From contig CAZDQL010000168.1 of the NCBI GenBank assembly GCA_964507325.1, positions 1 to 6,855 on the forward strand: DNA of 6,855 bases. The letters are read 5' to 3'. Shown here piece by piece: positions 4,604-6,855 of this stretch. The translations under genes were made by a program, and so were the position numbers. How positions within the stretch are numbered: position 1 is the stretch's first letter; each line of letters starts with the position of its first letter. Below the pieces are notes generated by a model that saw nothing but the letters and a program-made list of their open reading frames with translations, ran no database searches and was not told where the DNA came from. Origin of the DNA: CAZDQL01 sp964507325. GTDB lineage: Bacteria; Planctomycetota; UBA1135; GCA-002686595.

Positions 4604-6201
4604 AGGCTCCCAAGAAGATCGAGGACATCTCCCGCGGCAACGGACCGCTGGCGCAGATCGACCTGGCGGATCAGATCCCGCTTCCCGCTCCCTTCGACAC
4701 ACCCGCGGACGAGATCGAGATCCCGCCCCTCTCCGAGGATGCCCGGGAGAAGTGCGAGTGTCTGGACGACACGGTCGTGCTCAACATCCCCAAGCCGGAG
4801 ACTCCCCAAGAGGAGGAGCGGCTGGTCAATTCCTTTCTGGAGGGGATGCGCAAGACCTTCTCCGAGGAGCACAACTGGACCTTCCTGCAGCCCTTGATGA
4901 TGTCGATCGAGCACTGCGCCGGATGCCAGACGTGCTCCGACTCGTGCCACATCTACGAGGAGACGGGCGGGAACGAGCTCTATCGCCCCACCTACCGCTC
5001 CGAGGTGTTGCGGCGCATCTACTACAAGTACATCGCGGGCAAGTCCACCTGGGTGCACGGCGACGTGGACCTCAACTGGACCACCGTCTCGCGTCTGCTC
5101 GAGCTCTCCTACCGCTGCAACCTCTGCCGGCGCTGCGCCCAGACCTGCCCCCTGGGGGTCGACAACGGCCTGCTCGCGCGCGAGATCCGCAAGATCGGCA
5201 GTCAGGAGATGGGGATCCATCCGCGGGAGCTGCACGAGGACGGCTCCGTCCTGCAGCAGACCGTCGGCTCGTCGACGGGGATGAACGACCTGGTGTTCAA
5301 GGACAACATGGAGTTCATCGACGAGGACACCAGCGAGATGGTGGGCTACGACGTCGAGACGCCGATCGACGTGGAGGGCGCCGACATCCTCCTGATCCAC
5401 AACGCCGGCGAGATCATGTCCTGGCCGGAGAACATCGGGGCCTTCACGACCCTCTTCAACGCGGCCGGCCTGAGCTGGACCCTCTCCAGCGACGTGGCCG
5501 CCTACGACGGCATCAACTACGGGGTCTTCTACGACGACGTGCAGTTGGCCCGCACGGTCCTGATGCACGCCCAGTCAGCCGCCAAGCTGGGCGTGCGCAA
5601 GATCGTGCTGGGTGAATGCGGTCACGCCCACAAGGCGCTGACGGTCATCGCCGACCGGGTCCTGACCGGCGAGCTGAACATCCCGCGCGAGAGCTGCATG
5701 ACCGTCCTGCGCGACATCGTGCGCTCGGGCAAGATCAAGTTCGACAAGAGCCGCAACGACTTCCCGGTCACCCTGCACGACCCCTGCAACCTGGTGCGGC
5801 TGATGGGAGTCGTCACGCCCCAGCGCGAGATCGTGGACGCCATCGTCCCCGAGGGCCGCTTCCGGGAGATGGCTCCCCACGGCGTGGAGAACTACTGCTG
5901 CGGCGGCGGTTCCGGCTTCGCCATCATGTCGGGCAACAACTTCGCCCCGTGGCGCCAGCGGGTCCTCGGCCGGCGCAAGTTCCGGCAGGTGCTCGAGGCG
6001 TTCTCCGACGTGCCGATGGACCACGACCACCCCAAGTACCTCTGCGCGCCGTGCAGCAACTGCAAGGGGCAGATGCGCGACATCATCAAGAGCTACGAGG
6101 CTTGGGAGCGGGCGGGGATCTACTACGGCGGGCTGGTCGAGCTGATGGTCAACGCCATGGTCGACGTCAAGCCCGGCTTCGTCGACTGGGAGTGGCACTG
6201 A
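4600..6201 (+). CDS. HdrD/TmcB-like iron-sulfur oxidoreductase with CCG domain
   Basis: A 533-residue cytoplasmic iron-sulfur protein of the heterodisulfide reductase D / TmcB / DsrK type, with no transmembrane segment. An N-terminal region of about 100 residues precedes two ferredoxin-type CXXCXXCXXXC motifs: C106-C109-C112-C116 (the last Cys lacks the usual following Pro) and C173-C176-C179-C183 followed by P184. These should bind two [4Fe-4S] clusters. The C-terminal CCG domain is intact: C396 (HDPCN), C433-C434 (CCGGGSG) and C482/C485 (CAPCSNC), the kind that holds the noncubane cluster used for disulfide chemistry in HdrB/HdrD. The preceding CCG-like region (about 262-345) keeps only C340 (GECGHAH). 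The start is the GTG overlapping the cytochrome b stop. By analogy with Tmc, Dsr and HdrDE complexes it should link the quinone-reactive subunit to a cytoplasmic thiol/disulfide or other redox partner; the actual substrate is unknown. Confidence 0.9.
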   Translation: MKAPKKIEDISRGNGPLAQIDLADQIPLPAPFDTPADEIEIPPLSEDAREKCECLDDTVVLNIPKPETPQEEERLVNSFLEGMRKTFSEEHNWTFLQPLMMSIEHCAGCQTCSDSCHIYEETGGNELYRPTYRSEVLRRIYYKYIAGKSTWVHGDVDLNWTTVSRLLELSYRCNLCRRCAQTCPLGVDNGLLAREIRKIGSQEMGIHPRELHEDGSVLQQTVGSSTGMNDLVFKDNMEFIDEDTSEMVGYDVETPIDVEGADILLIHNAGEIMSWPENIGAFTTLFNAAGLSWTLSSDVAAYDGINYGVFYDDVQLARTVLMHAQSAAKLGVRKIVLGECGHAHKALTVIADRVLTGELNIPRESCMTVLRDIVRSGKIKFDKSRNDFPVTLHDPCNLVRLMGVVTPQREIVDAIVPEGRFREMAPHGVENYCCGGGSGFAIMSGNNFAPWRQRVLGRRKFRQVLEAFSDVPMDHDHPKYLCAPCSNCKGQMRDIIKSYEAWERAGIYYGGLVELMVNAMVDVKPGFVDWEWH

Positions 6202-6207
6202 TCGGTC

Positions 6208-6219
6208 GGGCGGAAGCCC
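6208..6219. terminator. Small hairpin between convergent genes, possible terminator
   Basis: GGGC (6208-6211) and GCCC (6216-6219) form a 4-pair stem closed by GGAA, a GNRA-type tetraloop when read on the plus strand. It lies in the 17-base gap between the HdrD-like stop and the end of the convergent minus-strand gene, where both transcripts must end. The stem is short and no T run follows on either strand, so it could also be chance. Confidence 0.25.
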
Positions 6220-6855
6220 TACCTCGAGACGACGATCACCCGCCCCGAGTAGCCCACCGCGACGAGGCAGGTTCCGAGTCCCGGCAGGGTGCCGGCGGCG
6301 AGATGGTGGAACTTGTCGTCGTCTCGGGCGACGGGGAGATCGGTCGAGGCGATCCTGCGCAGGCCGTGCTCGTCCCGGTCCATCTCCGTCAGGCTCACGA
6401 TGTAGACGCGACCGTCGTAGCCCGCCGTCGCCCACTCGTCTCCGGGGCGCGTCGGGTCGAGGTCGGCGATCACCGCTCCCCGCAGGCGGCCTTCGCGTCG
6501 CGCGGCGTTGGTCGTCGAGCTCACTCCGCCTCCGTGAAGAACCTGACGGTAGCGCAGCACGCCGTCGTTCGAGCAGACGAGAGCGCCGTCGGCGTCCACG
6601 GCGACGCGCGCCAGCGGCGAGTCCTTCCAGCGGGCCAGCTCGTCGATCGCCCACACGCCATCCCGCTTGCGCAAGGCGAGCAGCGCCCCGTCGTCGCAGG
6701 CGAGCACGGCGCCGCCCAGGCCGCACGCCGCGCCCTTCACGTTGCCGGCGGCGCGCTCGGATCCCTCGGCCGCGAGCGGGCGGTGCACCCAGCTCCCGAG
6801 CTCCTGTTGGGAGAGGTCGAAACCGCCGCCGACGTGGACGACTCCCGAGAAGCCC
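6219..6855 (-). CDS. Beta-propeller-like protein, C-terminal part (runs off the window)
   Basis: The frame is open from the right edge of the window to a TAG at 6219-6221, giving at least 211 C-terminal residues; the true start lies outside the window. A GTG at 6788 is a possible internal start, but the frame continues upstream with matching repeats, so it is probably not the start. Short recurring units are visible, counted from the first visible residue: GFSGVVHV (1-8), DDGALLAL (54-61), NDGVLRYR (96-103), GYDGRVYIVS (145-154) and GYSGRVIVVS (201-210). They are spaced about 42-56 residues apart, as expected for successive blades of a beta-propeller. ADLDPTRPGDEW before the fourth unit resembles FG-GAP/VCBS-style or PQQ-like blades. 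No catalytic motif is visible, so function is not assigned; a binding or scaffold role is the usual one for such folds. It converges on the redox operon and is probably transcribed independently of it. Confidence 0.7.
   Translation of the reverse strand, partial: GFSGVVHVGGGFDLSQQELGSWVHRPLAAEGSERAAGNVKGAACGLGGAVLACDDGALLALRKRDGVWAIDELARWKDSPLARVAVDADGALVCSNDGVLRYRQVLHGGGVSSTTNAARREGRLRGAVIADLDPTRPGDEWATAGYDGRVYIVSLTEMDRDEHGLRRIASTDLPVARDDDKFHHLAAGTLPGLGTCLVAVGYSGRVIVVSR

Noticed and set aside
4378..5568. Minus-strand 396-codon open frame antisense to the HdrD-like gene
   Set aside because: Its His/Val/Asp-rich translation is the mirror of the real plus-strand codons, and no domain is visible.

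Overview
The window reads as chromosomal DNA from a GC-rich, probably Gram-negative bacterium. Genes are tightly packed, GTG starts are frequent, and the glycosyltransferases are of kinds found in envelope polysaccharide or LPS loci. A membrane cytochrome b / HdrD-like iron-sulfur protein pair (NarI/TmcC plus HdrD/TmcB type) points to anaerobic or sulfur-type respiration of the sort common in Desulfobacterota and related high-GC lineages. That taxonomic guess is inference only; there is no rRNA or marker gene here.

Layout. (1) Bases 64-3421, plus strand: three glycosyltransferase genes of three different folds or families. These are GT-B family 4, GT-A family 2 (WaaE/KdtX-like) and a polytopic GT-C enzyme (AftB/GT39-like). 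They are joined by 4-base stop/start overlaps and look like the distal end of an envelope glycan operon that begins left of the window. (2) Bases 3422-3676: a 255-base gene-free stretch, strikingly less GC-rich at its left end. It holds a 7-base direct repeat with an 11-base period, promoter-like pieces, and a series of possible RNA hairpins headed by an 11-pair stem. (3) Bases 3677-6201, plus strand: a two-gene operon, a NarI-like di-heme cytochrome b subunit followed by an HdrD/TmcB-like protein with two ferredoxin-type [4Fe-4S] motifs and CCG cysteine domains, again with a 4-base overlap. (4) Bases 6219-6855, minus strand: the C-terminal part of a beta-propeller-like protein, convergent with the redox operon and separated from it by only 17 bases.

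How the parts fit. The three glycosyltransferases probably build or decorate one surface glycan: two act on the cytoplasmic face and the GT-C enzyme uses a lipid-linked donor across the membrane. The redox pair should pass electrons between the quinone pool (hemes b in the membrane subunit) and a cytoplasmic thiol/disulfide or iron-sulfur partner through the HdrD-like subunit. No multiheme cytochrome or other partner of the known Tmc/Dsr/Hme complexes is encoded next to it. The most notable unexplained item is the possible structured leader in front of the redox operon. All of its G-T wobble pairs favour transcription in the same direction as the operon. Nothing in the window resembles a defence system, mobile element, CRISPR array, tRNA or rRNA.
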